Below are positions 17,328 through 25,361 of a stretch of 64,000 nt of DNA, one piece after another. Position 1 is the first letter of the stretch, and each line of letters begins with the position of its first letter. Source of the DNA: Aureispira sp. CCB-QB1 (GTDB lineage Bacteria; Bacteroidota; Bacteroidia; Chitinophagales; Saprospiraceae); NCBI RefSeq assembly GCF_000724545.1, contig NZ_JHBV01000031.1:186001-250000 (forward strand), written 5' to 3'. The position numbers and the translations under genes are program-made. The notes beneath the pieces were generated by a model, which worked only from the letters and a program-made list of their open reading frames with translations, ran no database searches and had not been told where the DNA came from.

Positions 17328-18104
17328 TTAAAGCCCTATTTCGGTTAGCTTACGTTCTACCTTAAGCAGTTTTTGAACTTCATTAATAGAAAGGGTAAAT
17401 GGATCGTGTTCTAAATAATTATCAGAAATACACTTAATTCCTTGTAATTGGCGGTGTTTGTTTAGAATTTTTTGAACTCGTTTGACCATTACATTACCAC
17501 TAGAAGTAACAATAGCATAAATTTCATTTTCAATAATTCGCTCGTTTGAATCTAAAGAACGACAGATAACCATATCCCCATCAGCAATCGTAGGAGTCAT
17601 GGATTCTCCTTTGATATAAAAGGCAATATGTTCTCCTTGCATTCCTGGAATATAGAATCGTTCGGAATCTTCATGTACCCCAACATCTACGGTACTACTA
17701 GCAAAAGCAGAAATGGAAGAAAATACAATATTAGTTTTGTGTTTGGGAACGTTTGTTTTTGTAAAAACATCGTCTGATTTTGGCGAGCCAGCAGAGAGTT
17801 CTTGAGAAGAGAAGTTACCTTCCTCTTTGTTTGAAACAAAGATTTCGCCTTTTCCTTCAAACATATAAGACCAGTTGACACCATAGTATTTAACCAAGCG
17901 TTTGGCTTGTGGGTAAGTAATTGTTCTGGAATCACTATCTTTTAGATAAGCTCTGATGATATGTCCATAACTCTTATTGCCCATAATTTTTTCTGCAAAA
18001 CTAGACATACCTTTTTCTCTAGAGCTTTTGACAACTTCTCCTTTCTCTACCAGATGTTGGAAGACAATTTTAAAACGTTGATTTAGCAATTCTTTTTCTG
18101 TCAT
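17328..18104 (-). CDS. HTH-S24 repressor (CI/LexA-like)
   Basis: 258 residues. The N-terminal part (MSSFAEKIMGNKSYGHIIRA to YPQAKRLVKYYGVNWSYMFEG) is an XRE-like helix-turn-helix domain. The C-terminal part from about 158 is an S24 domain with Ser168 and Lys208 in the family positions. LexA and CI cleave themselves at Ala-Gly; an Ala105-Gly106 occurs in the linker but lies farther from Ser168 than in those proteins, so self-cleavage is uncertain. The start at 18104 begins with MTEKELL; the open frame upstream to 18206 is AT-rich leader. Inverted repeats 30-100 bp upstream of the start are candidate autoregulatory operators. No phage genes are near. Confidence 0.82.
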   Translation of the reverse strand: MTEKELLNQRFKIVFQHLVEKGEVVKSSREKGMSSFAEKIMGNKSYGHIIRAYLKDSDSRTITYPQAKRLVKYYGVNWSYMFEGKGEIFVSNKEEGNFSSQELSAGSPKSDDVFTKTNVPKHKTNIVFSSISAFASSTVDVGVHEDSERFYIPGMQGEHIAFYIKGESMTPTIADGDMVICRSLDSNERIIENEIYAIVTSSGNVMVKRVQKILNKHRQLQGIKCISDNYLEHDPFTLSINEVQKLLKVERKLTEIGL

Positions 18105-18133
18105 AGTTCCTTTTTTATTGTTCAATAAAGAAA

Positions 18134-18161
18134 AACAAACATTTTGGTTTTGTTGTTTGTT
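18134..18161. promoter_or_regulatory. Inverted repeat upstream of the S24 repressor, candidate operator
   Basis: AACAAACA at 18134-18141 and its exact complement TGTTTGTT at 18154-18161, with 12 nt between. It lies 30 bp upstream of the repressor start, where an autoregulatory site is expected. Low complexity lowers the confidence. Confidence 0.4.
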
Positions 18162-18185
18162 CTTGTATTGTTTATACGCCAAAGT

Positions 18186-18200
18186 AAAACAAAAAGTTTC
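18186..18200. promoter_or_regulatory. Imperfect palindrome AAAACAAAAAGTTTC upstream of the S24 repressor
   Basis: Differs at two of 15 positions from AAAACAAAATGTTTT, which occurs twice upstream of the glucosaminidase gene (41864 and 41896). The sharing suggests one DNA-binding protein, possibly this repressor. AT-rich background makes chance possible. Confidence 0.35.
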
Positions 18201-18348
18201 AAACAAAATAATTTTTATTCATTTTTTTTGAAAAAAAAGGGTTAAAATTCAAAAAAATAGAACATAATTGGCTTTAAAGTATTATTTTTAAATAGATGAA
18301 AAACAGTTTGTTTGTCGCTTTTATTCCACTTAAACCAAAAATAGAAAC

Positions 18349-18960
18349 ATGAAATTGCAACATTTTGTACTAATTTTATTACTGTTAAGTAATGTTTACT
18401 CCGTTCAAGGACAAGAATGGACATTGGCCAAAGATAAAAATGGTGTTAAAGTATACACTCGAAAGATAGAAGGGTGGGGAATTAAAGAGTATAAAGTGGT
18501 GATGAATGTCCAAACAAGCTTGTCTAAAGTAGTCGCAGCGCTTAAAGATGTCCCAAGTAGATATGAGTGGGCATACAATTCTATTGAAATTAGAGAAATC
18601 GAACGCCCTCACAGCGAAGAAGTGGCTATTTATAATAAGGTAGATGCCCCTTGGCCCGTAGCAGATCGGGATAATATTACACGGTTTTCGTTTTCTTATC
18701 CTAGTGCTAATACTGCGAGAGTTGATATGACCATTATCAAATCACATGCAAAAGCTCCTGTATACGATGGTATTGTGCGGGTCGAGCGTTTAAAAGGGCA
18801 TTGGTTGATTCGAGATAAAGGCAATGGGTGGACAGAAGTGATTCAGCAATGTGTAGCTGAACCTGGTGGTAGTATTCCTGATTGGTTGGCTAATTCTGCG
18901 GTAGTGGATAATCCCTACAATTCTATGTATAACCTAAAGAAATATGTAGAAAAAAGTTAA
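18349..18960 (+). CDS. START-domain lipid-binding-like exported protein
   Basis: 203 residues with a signal peptide (LQHFVLILLLLSNVYSVQGQ) and one START-like domain: EWTLAKDKNGVKVYTRKIEGWGIKEYK, SLSKVVAALKDVPSRYEWAYNS, YNKVDAPWPVADRDNITRFSF and IPDWLANSAVVDNPYNSMYNLKKYV. START domains form a deep pocket for lipids or other hydrophobic ligands, and bacterial secreted members are mostly uncharacterised. The pattern DAPWPVADRD is typical of the bacterial group. It is transcribed divergently from the S24 repressor and convergently with the next gene, so it is likely a single-gene unit. Confidence 0.85.
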   Translation: MKLQHFVLILLLLSNVYSVQGQEWTLAKDKNGVKVYTRKIEGWGIKEYKVVMNVQTSLSKVVAALKDVPSRYEWAYNSIEIREIERPHSEEVAIYNKVDAPWPVADRDNITRFSFSYPSANTARVDMTIIKSHAKAPVYDGIVRVERLKGHWLIRDKGNGWTEVIQQCVAEPGGSIPDWLANSAVVDNPYNSMYNLKKYVEKS

Positions 18961-18973
18961 AAAATGAAGTGTA

Positions 18974-19555
18974 TCAAACTTCTCTAACCTCAACACCTCT
19001 ATTTCTTAATTCTGTACTTAACTGTTGTAAAGAGCCTTCATAGAAATCTTCATCCTCCAAGAGCTCAAATAACTCATGTTCAGGATGTCCGTGATCGTCT
19101 TCATCTTCGTCAGGTGGGTCTTGCATATGCAACCAATCACAACGGAAGCGATGTATTTTAGAGTTGTTTTTGAGTTGAATCGCCAACCATTGTTTGTTGT
19201 CTTTTTCTTGAGAATATTTTATTTCTATGTATTCTATCGATTTGTAGTCAAACGTCTGTACTTGTTGGGTAATAGAAATACTAGGAGATATTTGAATGTC
19301 GTGTTTGCTAATCTGAAAGTTGTGATTGGTATACGCAGAGTGTGCTAAAATAATAGCTAATAGTAAAACAGCGCTTAAGATAGCTAGTTGCCAAGTGAAA
19401 AAGTAATAGACAACGGCAACAGCAGGAGCGGCTTTTAAAATAAGATAAGTAAGAAAAACAGAAACAGTACTTTGAAATTGAAGTGTATGTTGCACAGAGT
19501 TGAGATAGATGCAGGTAATAAGAAATAAAGAACAATTGTAAATTGACCACTCCAT
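18974..19555 (-). CDS. Hypothetical membrane protein with acidic C-terminus
   Basis: 193 residues. Two or three hydrophobic segments span about residues 8-80 (YNCSLFLITCIYL, AAPAVAVVYYFFTW, LAILSAVLLLAIILAH). A soluble beta-rich part follows, resembling a PH-like domain found after membrane segments (DIQISPSISITQQVQTFDYKSIEYIEIKYSQ). The tail is acidic and histidine-containing (PPDEDEDDHGHPEHELFELLEDEDF). I do not know the function. It converges with the START gene with only 13 bp between stops. Confidence 0.6.
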   Translation of the reverse strand: MEWSIYNCSLFLITCIYLNSVQHTLQFQSTVSVFLTYLILKAAPAVAVVYYFFTWQLAILSAVLLLAIILAHSAYTNHNFQISKHDIQISPSISITQQVQTFDYKSIEYIEIKYSQEKDNKQWLAIQLKNNSKIHRFRCDWLHMQDPPDEDEDDHGHPEHELFELLEDEDFYEGSLQQLSTELRNRGVEVREV

Positions 19556-19768
19556 ATAAAACTATATATTGTTGTAATAGTTTAGCATATGCGCAGTCTC
19601 AAAACTATGATACAAAATAATTTATAATAAACAATAGTAGTTTAAGGATTATTTTGAGTAGTGGTGTGTTTAGGGAATGCCAACAAGCATTTGTCGTTGT
19701 TAGAAGCACCTGTATGACAAATGTTTAGCATATAATATGCCTTTTGTATGCTTATTAGAGTGAAAAGG

Positions 19769-20743
19769 TTACTTTTTTCGTTCTGTTACATAATTGACCA
19801 AATCTTCCAAAGAAGTTCTAGCATCAGAAAAAGGTAAGGTTCTCAAGATTTCGAAAGCTTCTGTACGGTATTGATACATCATTTGTCGAGCATACTCAAT
19901 ACCTGGACTCGCTAAAACAAAGTCGGTTACTTCCCGAATTTTTTTAGGATTCGTGTTCTCATTTTTTATAATATTAATAATATAATTTCGCTGTTCCTTT
20001 GTTGTCATGTTAAGTGCATGAATCAAGGGTAAAGTCATTTTCTTTTCTTGAATATCATTGCCTTGAGGCTTGCCTGCATCTCCATCACCAAAATCAAATA
20101 AATCATCTCGAATTTGGAAAGCAATGCCAATTTTTTCACCAAAATCATGCATTTTTTGGATAACAGCTTCATCGGAAGTGGTAGAGGCAGCCCCACTAGC
20201 ACAAGCAGAAGCTATGAGTGAAGCCGTTTTTTTACGTATGATTTGGAAATATACTTCCTCCTTAATGTCCAATCGACGTGCTTTTTCAATTTGCAATAGC
20301 TCTCCTTCGCTCATTTCTTGAACGGCATTGGAAGTTATTTTTAATAAATTGATCGCATTATTCTCAATAGAAAGTAAGAGACCTTTAGAAAGTAGATAAT
20401 CTCCTACCAAAACAGATATTTTATTGCCCCACAATGCATTTAATGAGAAAAAACCTCTGCGTTGCATCGAGTCGTCAACTACATCATCATGAATAAGCGT
20501 GGCCGTATGTAATAATTCAACCAAACTAGCAGCATGATAAGTCAAGTCGTTGACGTCACCACATACCTTGGCACTTAAGAAAATAAACATTGGACGCATT
20601 TGTTTGCCCTTGCGACGGACAATGAAGTTGGTCACCGTATCTAGTAAAGGAACATCACTTTTCATTGCGTTTTTAAAACGCCGATGAAATTCCTTAATTT
20701 CGGTATCAATAGGTGCTTGTATATTGGACAATGATTTTATCAT
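19769..20743 (-). CDS. Long-chain polyprenyl diphosphate synthase
   Basis: 324-residue trans-prenyltransferase that adds isopentenyl diphosphate to an allylic diphosphate, most likely making the menaquinone side chain in this phylum. Both Asp-rich motifs are present: LIHDDVVDDSMQRRG (FARM) and QIRDDLFDFGDGDAG (SARM). RRKGKQMRPMFIFLSAKVCG is the conserved N-terminal diphosphate-binding segment. Chain length cannot be read with confidence. The start is the ATG at 20743. A promoter about 140 bp upstream and a perfect palindrome in the leader are listed separately. Confidence 0.93.
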   Translation of the reverse strand: MIKSLSNIQAPIDTEIKEFHRRFKNAMKSDVPLLDTVTNFIVRRKGKQMRPMFIFLSAKVCGDVNDLTYHAASLVELLHTATLIHDDVVDDSMQRRGFFSLNALWGNKISVLVGDYLLSKGLLLSIENNAINLLKITSNAVQEMSEGELLQIEKARRLDIKEEVYFQIIRKKTASLIASACASGAASTTSDEAVIQKMHDFGEKIGIAFQIRDDLFDFGDGDAGKPQGNDIQEKKMTLPLIHALNMTTKEQRNYIINIIKNENTNPKKIREVTDFVLASPGIEYARQMMYQYRTEAFEILRTLPFSDARTSLEDLVNYVTERKK

Positions 20744-20793
20744 GCACTAAAAGTCAAATAGAGCTAAGCCTCTGTTTATGATTGGAAACGAAA

Positions 20794-20807
20794 ATGAACA
20801 TGTTCAT
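20794..20807. promoter_or_regulatory. Perfect 14-bp palindrome ATGAACATGTTCAT
   Basis: A perfect dyad with no spacer, 51 bp upstream of the polyprenyl synthase start codon and probably inside the transcribed leader. Such sites often bind dimeric regulators; none can be named. Confidence 0.35.
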
Positions 20808-20883
20808 AGTAGTAGTATTTCTTAGAACACCTTTTCTATCCTTTTGTTTTATCCATTACTTGCTTTAAATATTCATAATGTTA

Positions 20884-20913
20884 GCAAAAGTAATGGTATT
20901 TTGTTGGTTATCA
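20884..20913 (-). promoter_or_regulatory. Probable promoter of the polyprenyl synthase gene
   Basis: On the minus strand a -7 box TACTTTTG followed by C fits TAnnTTTG. The -33 position 19 nt upstream reads CTG, not TTG, so the match is partial. Confidence 0.45.
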
Positions 20914-21410
20914 GTTTTATAGAATTTTATTTTTTGCTTTTAAATAAACAAAGAATCAAATTTTTATAAAAAAATAGCAACATTCGTTATACAAAAATAG
21001 TAAAAAAAAACTTTATTTTCAATTTTTATTGAAAATATAAAATGTTATGAATTTACTTGGTGTAGTAGGCTTTTAATAGTTTGTTACAGAGTCTATTAAG
21101 GAGTATGAAAGGAGGAAGTTTGAGGTGGTTTTATACGATTGATTTTTTGCTTCCTTAATATGGTTTTAGCAAATTATTCTAAAAAGTAAGAGGAAATAAA
21201 CAATTGTTGTTGAATATCAGTGCTTTGTTGTGCGGGATGTCAGTGCTTGAAATCTAAATTAAGTGCTGCGTTTAATTCCGTTAAACTCTAGAGCGACCAG
21301 TTACTAAAGTTATGAACCGTTTAATAATACAAACCCAAAAAAGGTCGTGAAAAATAAGAAAAAAATTACCTTTAAGTAAGAAATTTGTAAAGCATTAAGA
21401 ATAGAATCAA

Positions 21411-22289
21411 ATGGATCAAATCAACAACCATTTATTAAAAGGTAAATACGGAAAGTCAATTCCTGTAGATATCTACTGGAAAACTTCAATTGCTCCTTTA
21501 CCCATTCTTGTTTTTGCTCATGGATTCAAAGGTTTCAAAGATTGGGGGCATTGGGAAGCAATTGCTAAAAAGTTTGTAGAAGCAGGATATTGTTTTGTAA
21601 AGTTCAACTTTTCACACAATGGAACAACACCAGACAATCCTCTTGATTTTGTAGACTTGGAGGCTTTTGGGCAAAATAATTATAGTAAGGAATTAGATGA
21701 CTTGCAAACTGTGTTGGATTGGATTGTTCAAGCACAAGAATTGCGTTCAAAAATTAATTGTAACACCAAGGATATTAATCTAATTGGACATAGTAGAGGA
21801 GGACCAATTGCGCTAATTGCTACCAAAGAAAATGATTATGTGCAACGAGTCATTACGTGGGCAGGGGTACATGAGTTGAATTATGCTTGGCAACAGGAAG
21901 AAGAAAAGATAAAACAATGGGAAAAAGATGGTGTTTATTATGTATTGAATGGTAGAACCAAACAAAATATGCCACTTTATTATCAGTTATTTGAAGATTA
22001 TCAAAAAAATGCCAAACGATTGTCTATCAAAAATACTTTGCAAGATTTGAACAAACCGTATTTGATTGTACATGGAAGTGCTGATCCTGCCGTACCTGTA
22101 GACGCTGCTAACTACTTGTTAGAACATGCTGCCAATGCAGAATTATGTCTTATTGATGGTGCCAATCATGTTTTTGGAGGACAGCATCCTTTTGATAAAA
22201 AACATTTGCCTAAGCATACCCAAGAACTGATTGTAGAAAGTTTATCCTTTTTGAAAAAAAAAGGTAATAAAAATGAGAAAAAGTACTAG
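21411..22289 (+). CDS. Alpha/beta hydrolase, dienelactone-hydrolase-like
   Basis: 292-residue cytosolic serine hydrolase. The catalytic triad can be placed: nucleophile Ser128 in GHSRGG, Asp225 in HGSADPAVP and His253 in DGANHVFGG. The early HGFKGFKDWGHW forms the oxyanion-hole loop. Family members are esterases or peptidase-like enzymes with small substrates, so the substrate is not predictable. No signal peptide is seen. It stands alone upstream of the mre cluster, from which it is separated by a promoter at 22477. Confidence 0.88.
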   Translation: MDQINNHLLKGKYGKSIPVDIYWKTSIAPLPILVFAHGFKGFKDWGHWEAIAKKFVEAGYCFVKFNFSHNGTTPDNPLDFVDLEAFGQNNYSKELDDLQTVLDWIVQAQELRSKINCNTKDINLIGHSRGGPIALIATKENDYVQRVITWAGVHELNYAWQQEEEKIKQWEKDGVYYVLNGRTKQNMPLYYQLFEDYQKNAKRLSIKNTLQDLNKPYLIVHGSADPAVPVDAANYLLEHAANAELCLIDGANHVFGGQHPFDKKHLPKHTQELIVESLSFLKKKGNKNEKKY

Positions 22290-22646
22290 TAAGACTAATT
22301 TATCAACAAAAAGTCTTATTATGTAAAAAGATGAACCACCATAAGTTACTTTTAGTAACTTATTTATAACAAGTAATAGTTTGATCGTTTTATTTTGTGT
22401 CAAATAGAGGATTAATGACTCTATAAATTAACAAAGTATTATTATCCTAAACTATACCAAAAATGTAGGTTAATTTTTTGTTGAACTACTTATAATTGGT
22501 AAATTTGTGCTAAATAAGACGACTATCGTAACAACTTGAAAAAGAAATACTAATTTAATAGAAACTGACTTAAGTTTAGACCCCTAGATGAATACACGAT
22601 CAATTTAAACTAGTTTCGCAAACACTCAATCCTTTTATAGATAAGA
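22290..22646. other. Intergenic region holding the mreB promoter
   Basis: 357 bp with the consensus promoter at 22477-22507 and about 130 nt of predicted 5' leader before mreB. No ORF or riboswitch-like fold was recognised. Confidence 0.6.
22477..22507 (+). promoter_or_regulatory. Bacteroidota-type promoter of the mre cluster
   Basis: TTTG at 22477-22480, a 19-nt spacer, and TAAATTTG at 22500-22507 followed by T. This is a full match to the -33/-7 consensus. Transcription should begin about 22514. Confidence 0.8.
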
Positions 22647-23681
22647 ATGAAAAATTTCTTCAGTTTTTTTACGCAAGAAATAGCCATAGATTTAGGGACC
22701 GCTAATACACTAATTACTGCTGATGATGAAGTAATTGTTGATGAGCCGTCTATTGTTGCCGTTAACAGAAATACCAACGAAGTAATTGCTGTTGGTCGAA
22801 AGGCAATGATGATGCATGAGAAGACCCACCAAATGATTCGTACTGTTCGCCCTCTGAAAGATGGAGTTATTGCTGATTTTGAGGCAGCAGAACGTATGAT
22901 TCAAGGTATGATTGATATGATTCCCAATCGACGCAGGCTGTTTCGAAATATGTGCATGGTTATTTGTATACCTTCTGGTATTACAGAAGTAGAAAAACGT
23001 GCTGTATTTGACTCGGCAGAGCATGTGGGATCTAGAGAAACGTATCTTATTCACGAACCAATGGCTGCTGCTTTGGGAATTGGATTGGATGTAACAGAGC
23101 CGATTGGAAACATGATTATAGATATTGGAGGTGGAACGACAGAAATTGCTGTTATTGCACTAGCAGGAATCGTTTGTGATCAATCTATCCGCACAGCAGG
23201 AGACGAGTTTACGGTTGATATTATGAATTATATGCGTCGTCAACACAACTTACTGATTGGTGAACGCACGTCTGAGCAAATCAAAATTAATGTTGGTGCT
23301 GCTTTGCATGAGTTAGAAGTACCACCAGAAGATTATGCGGTTAATGGTCGAGACTTGATGACTGGTATTCCAAAACAAATCATGGTTTCTTATAATGAAA
23401 TCAGCCATTGTTTGGATAAATCTATCTCAAAAATTGAAGATGCTATTCTAAAAGCATTGGAAAATACGCCTCCAGAGCTTGCTGCGGATATTTATCAAAC
23501 AGGGTTGTACTTAACTGGTGGTGGTGCTTTGTTGAGAGGATTGGACAAGCGCATTGCTCAAAAAACCAAATTACCTGTACATGTTGCTGAAGATCCTCTT
23601 CGTGCTGTTGTTCGTGGTACAGGTATTGCACTTAAAAATAGAGTTAAATACTCTTTCTTGATTACACACAAGAATATGTAA
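22647..23681 (+). CDS. mreB: Rod-shape actin homologue MreB
   Basis: 344-residue bacterial actin that polymerises under the inner membrane and guides lateral peptidoglycan synthesis. The ATPase motifs are clear: AIDLGTANTLI (phosphate 1), MIIDIGGGTTEIAVIAL (phosphate 2) and the C-terminal TGGGALLRGLD (adenosine). The N-terminal FFSFFTQ can serve as a membrane-binding helix. It is the first gene of mreB-mreC-mreD-mrdA-rodA. A hairpin-T-run just after it suggests that the later genes are made at a lower level or from another promoter. Confidence 0.97.
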   Translation: MKNFFSFFTQEIAIDLGTANTLITADDEVIVDEPSIVAVNRNTNEVIAVGRKAMMMHEKTHQMIRTVRPLKDGVIADFEAAERMIQGMIDMIPNRRRLFRNMCMVICIPSGITEVEKRAVFDSAEHVGSRETYLIHEPMAAALGIGLDVTEPIGNMIIDIGGGTTEIAVIALAGIVCDQSIRTAGDEFTVDIMNYMRRQHNLLIGERTSEQIKINVGAALHELEVPPEDYAVNGRDLMTGIPKQIMVSYNEISHCLDKSISKIEDAILKALENTPPELAADIYQTGLYLTGGGALLRGLDKRIAQKTKLPVHVAEDPLRAVVRGTGIALKNRVKYSFLITHKNM

Positions 23682-23724
23682 TTAAAGCTGATGATCAAAA
23701 AAAGCTTTGGTTACCAATAGCTAC

Positions 23725-23777
23725 AATTGCCGAATTTGCCACCCTTTTTTTAGTGTTGTAAATTCGGCAATTTTTTT
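23725..23777 (+). terminator. Terminator or attenuator between mreB and mreC
   Basis: 13-bp perfect stem (aattgccgaattt at 23725-23737 with its complement at 23760-23772) and a 22-nt loop, ending in seven T. It lies 43 bp after the mreB stop and inside the cluster. Confidence 0.75.
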
Positions 23778-23870
23778 AAAAAAACTCTACCTCCATCTTA
23801 AGCTTTGATAAAACGATCCTATTGTAAGGATGGATGGTTTTCGTTTCCTACCTATCTGATTTAGTACATT

Positions 23871-24710
23871 ATGCAGCGGATATTCTTATTTTTTATAAAA
23901 TATAATGGTGTGTTTGCCTTTTTTCTATTAGAGGTGATTGCATTGTCGATTTATTTTACAAGAAATAGTAATGCAAATACACAAGCTTTTTTAAGCTCAG
24001 CCAATGGTTTGATTGGTGGTGTTTATGAATCGACTAGTCGAGTAGCACGATATTGGAATCTCTCTGCGGTTAATGATAGTTTGGCAAGAGAAAATGCTGA
24101 ATTAAAAATGCGGCTGCCAAATTCAAAGTTTAGTTCCTTGATTCAGACCAGCACCATAAAAGATACTACTTTGCAGCAATATTATCGATACCATGACGCC
24201 AAAGTTGTCAACAACACAATCCATCGACCTAGAAATTTTATTACGATCAACAAAGGGGCTGCACAAGGCTTAAAAGCTAATTCGGGGGTTTTGAATGGCA
24301 ATGGGATGGGCATTGTTGGGGTCGTACAGAAAGTGAGCCGAAATTATGCAGTAGCGATGTCTATCTTAAATCTAGATACACGAATTAGTGCCAAAATTTT
24401 GGGAAACAATAATTTTGGTGTTATGGTTTGGGATGGTTTAGATTCTCGTTATATGAACTTAGAATCTGTCCCCAAGCATGCTACGATTCATAAAGGTGAT
24501 ACAATTGTTACAAGTGGCTATTCGACTATTTTTCCAGAAGGAATATTGATAGGAACAATTGATAGTTTTTACCACCCTCCTGGAGTGAACTTTTACAGCA
24601 TTAAAGTAGCCTTGTTTAATGACTTAAATAGTACACAATATGTATATGTAGTATCCGATTTATTAAAAGAAGAACGATTAAAATTAGAAGAGGAGGTAAT
24701 CAATGACTAG
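23871..24710 (+). CDS. mreC: Rod-shape protein MreC
   Basis: 279-residue bitopic protein linking cytoplasmic MreB filaments to periplasmic synthases. It has one N-terminal transmembrane helix (about 9-28, YNGVFAFFLLEVIALSIYF), a coiled-coil stretch (SAVNDSLARENAELKMRL) and the two beta-barrel domains (FITINKGAAQGLKANSGVLNGNGMGIVGVV and KGDTIVTSGYSTIFPEGILIGTI). The stop overlaps the start of mreD by 8 bp, which points to translational coupling. Confidence 0.95.
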   Translation: MQRIFLFFIKYNGVFAFFLLEVIALSIYFTRNSNANTQAFLSSANGLIGGVYESTSRVARYWNLSAVNDSLARENAELKMRLPNSKFSSLIQTSTIKDTTLQQYYRYHDAKVVNNTIHRPRNFITINKGAAQGLKANSGVLNGNGMGIVGVVQKVSRNYAVAMSILNLDTRISAKILGNNNFGVMVWDGLDSRYMNLESVPKHATIHKGDTIVTSGYSTIFPEGILIGTIDSFYHPPGVNFYSIKVALFNDLNSTQYVYVVSDLLKEERLKLEEEVIND

Positions 24711-25197
24711 TTTAATTAGAGCCAATTTTATTCGATTTGTTTTGTTGATTATCATACAGTTTATTCTGAAAGGAGTAGATAGTGTCGATATCTATATTTA
24801 TCCTGTCTTTATCTTATTATTACCTGTGGGAATGATAGATGGCTTGGTCTTGTTGTTGGCGTTTATCTATGGTTTGTGTATTGATGCTTTTTACAACACA
24901 CCAGGTTTATTTGCTTCGGCAGCAGTAGCTGTTGCTGCTGCTCGACCATTGGTCTTAGCAATTTTAGAACCAAGAGGAGGTTATGAAAAAGGAAAAGCTC
25001 CTACAAAATACAACCTAGGAACAAGATGGTTTATACAGTATAGTAGTATTTTGATGTTATGGCATACGATCTGGGTAGTAACATTAGAGCAGTTGAGTCT
25101 TTTTTCTTGGTTGCGGTTGTTAATCTGGATTTTAATTTACGCTTTATCAATGCTAATCATTATTTTATATCAATTCTTATTCAATCCCAAAGAATAA
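24703..25197 (+). CDS. mreD: Rod-shape protein MreD
   Basis: 164-residue polytopic inner-membrane protein with five or so hydrophobic segments (FVLLIIIQFILKGV, IYPVFILLLPVGMIDGLVLLL, LIWILIYALSMLIIILYQF). PVGMIDGLVLLLAFIYGLCIDAFYNTPG is the pattern of the Bacteroidota MreD group. The start codon lies inside the end of mreC. It works with MreC, PBP2 and RodA in the elongation complex. Confidence 0.92.
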   Translation: MTSLIRANFIRFVLLIIIQFILKGVDSVDIYIYPVFILLLPVGMIDGLVLLLAFIYGLCIDAFYNTPGLFASAAVAVAAARPLVLAILEPRGGYEKGKAPTKYNLGTRWFIQYSSILMLWHTIWVVTLEQLSLFSWLRLLIWILIYALSMLIIILYQFLFNPKE

Positions 25198-25227
25198 CTC
25201 AACAATAGGTCGTTGAAACCACGCAGT

Positions 25228-25282
25228 AGCAGCGAACCGAGCTATGTGAGCTCACGGCTGTAGGGAGTAACAGAGCTAACTG
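25228..25282. repeat. Dispersed repeat module GCGAACCGAGC...GTAGGGAGTAAC
   Basis: The stretch from gcgaaccgagc to gtagggagtaaca matches 48210-48250 with few differences and centres on a GAGCTC palindrome. It sits in the 164-bp gap between mreD and the PBP2 gene. It appears to be one module of the larger repeat family described at 47905. Confidence 0.6.
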
Positions 25283-25361
25283 CTAATTCAATGGATAAAG
25301 GTGTATTACTTGAGCAAAAGTAAGTAGACGCACTACATTAAATTAAACGAATATAAGTTAT

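Larger units (their letters stand above)
20744..21410. other. Divergent intergenic region
   Basis: 667 bp between the polyprenyl synthase (minus) and hydrolase (plus) genes. It holds a 14-bp palindrome (20794-20807) and a -7-like element (about 20884-20891), and is otherwise AT-rich without an ORF or tRNA that I can support. Confidence 0.5.
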
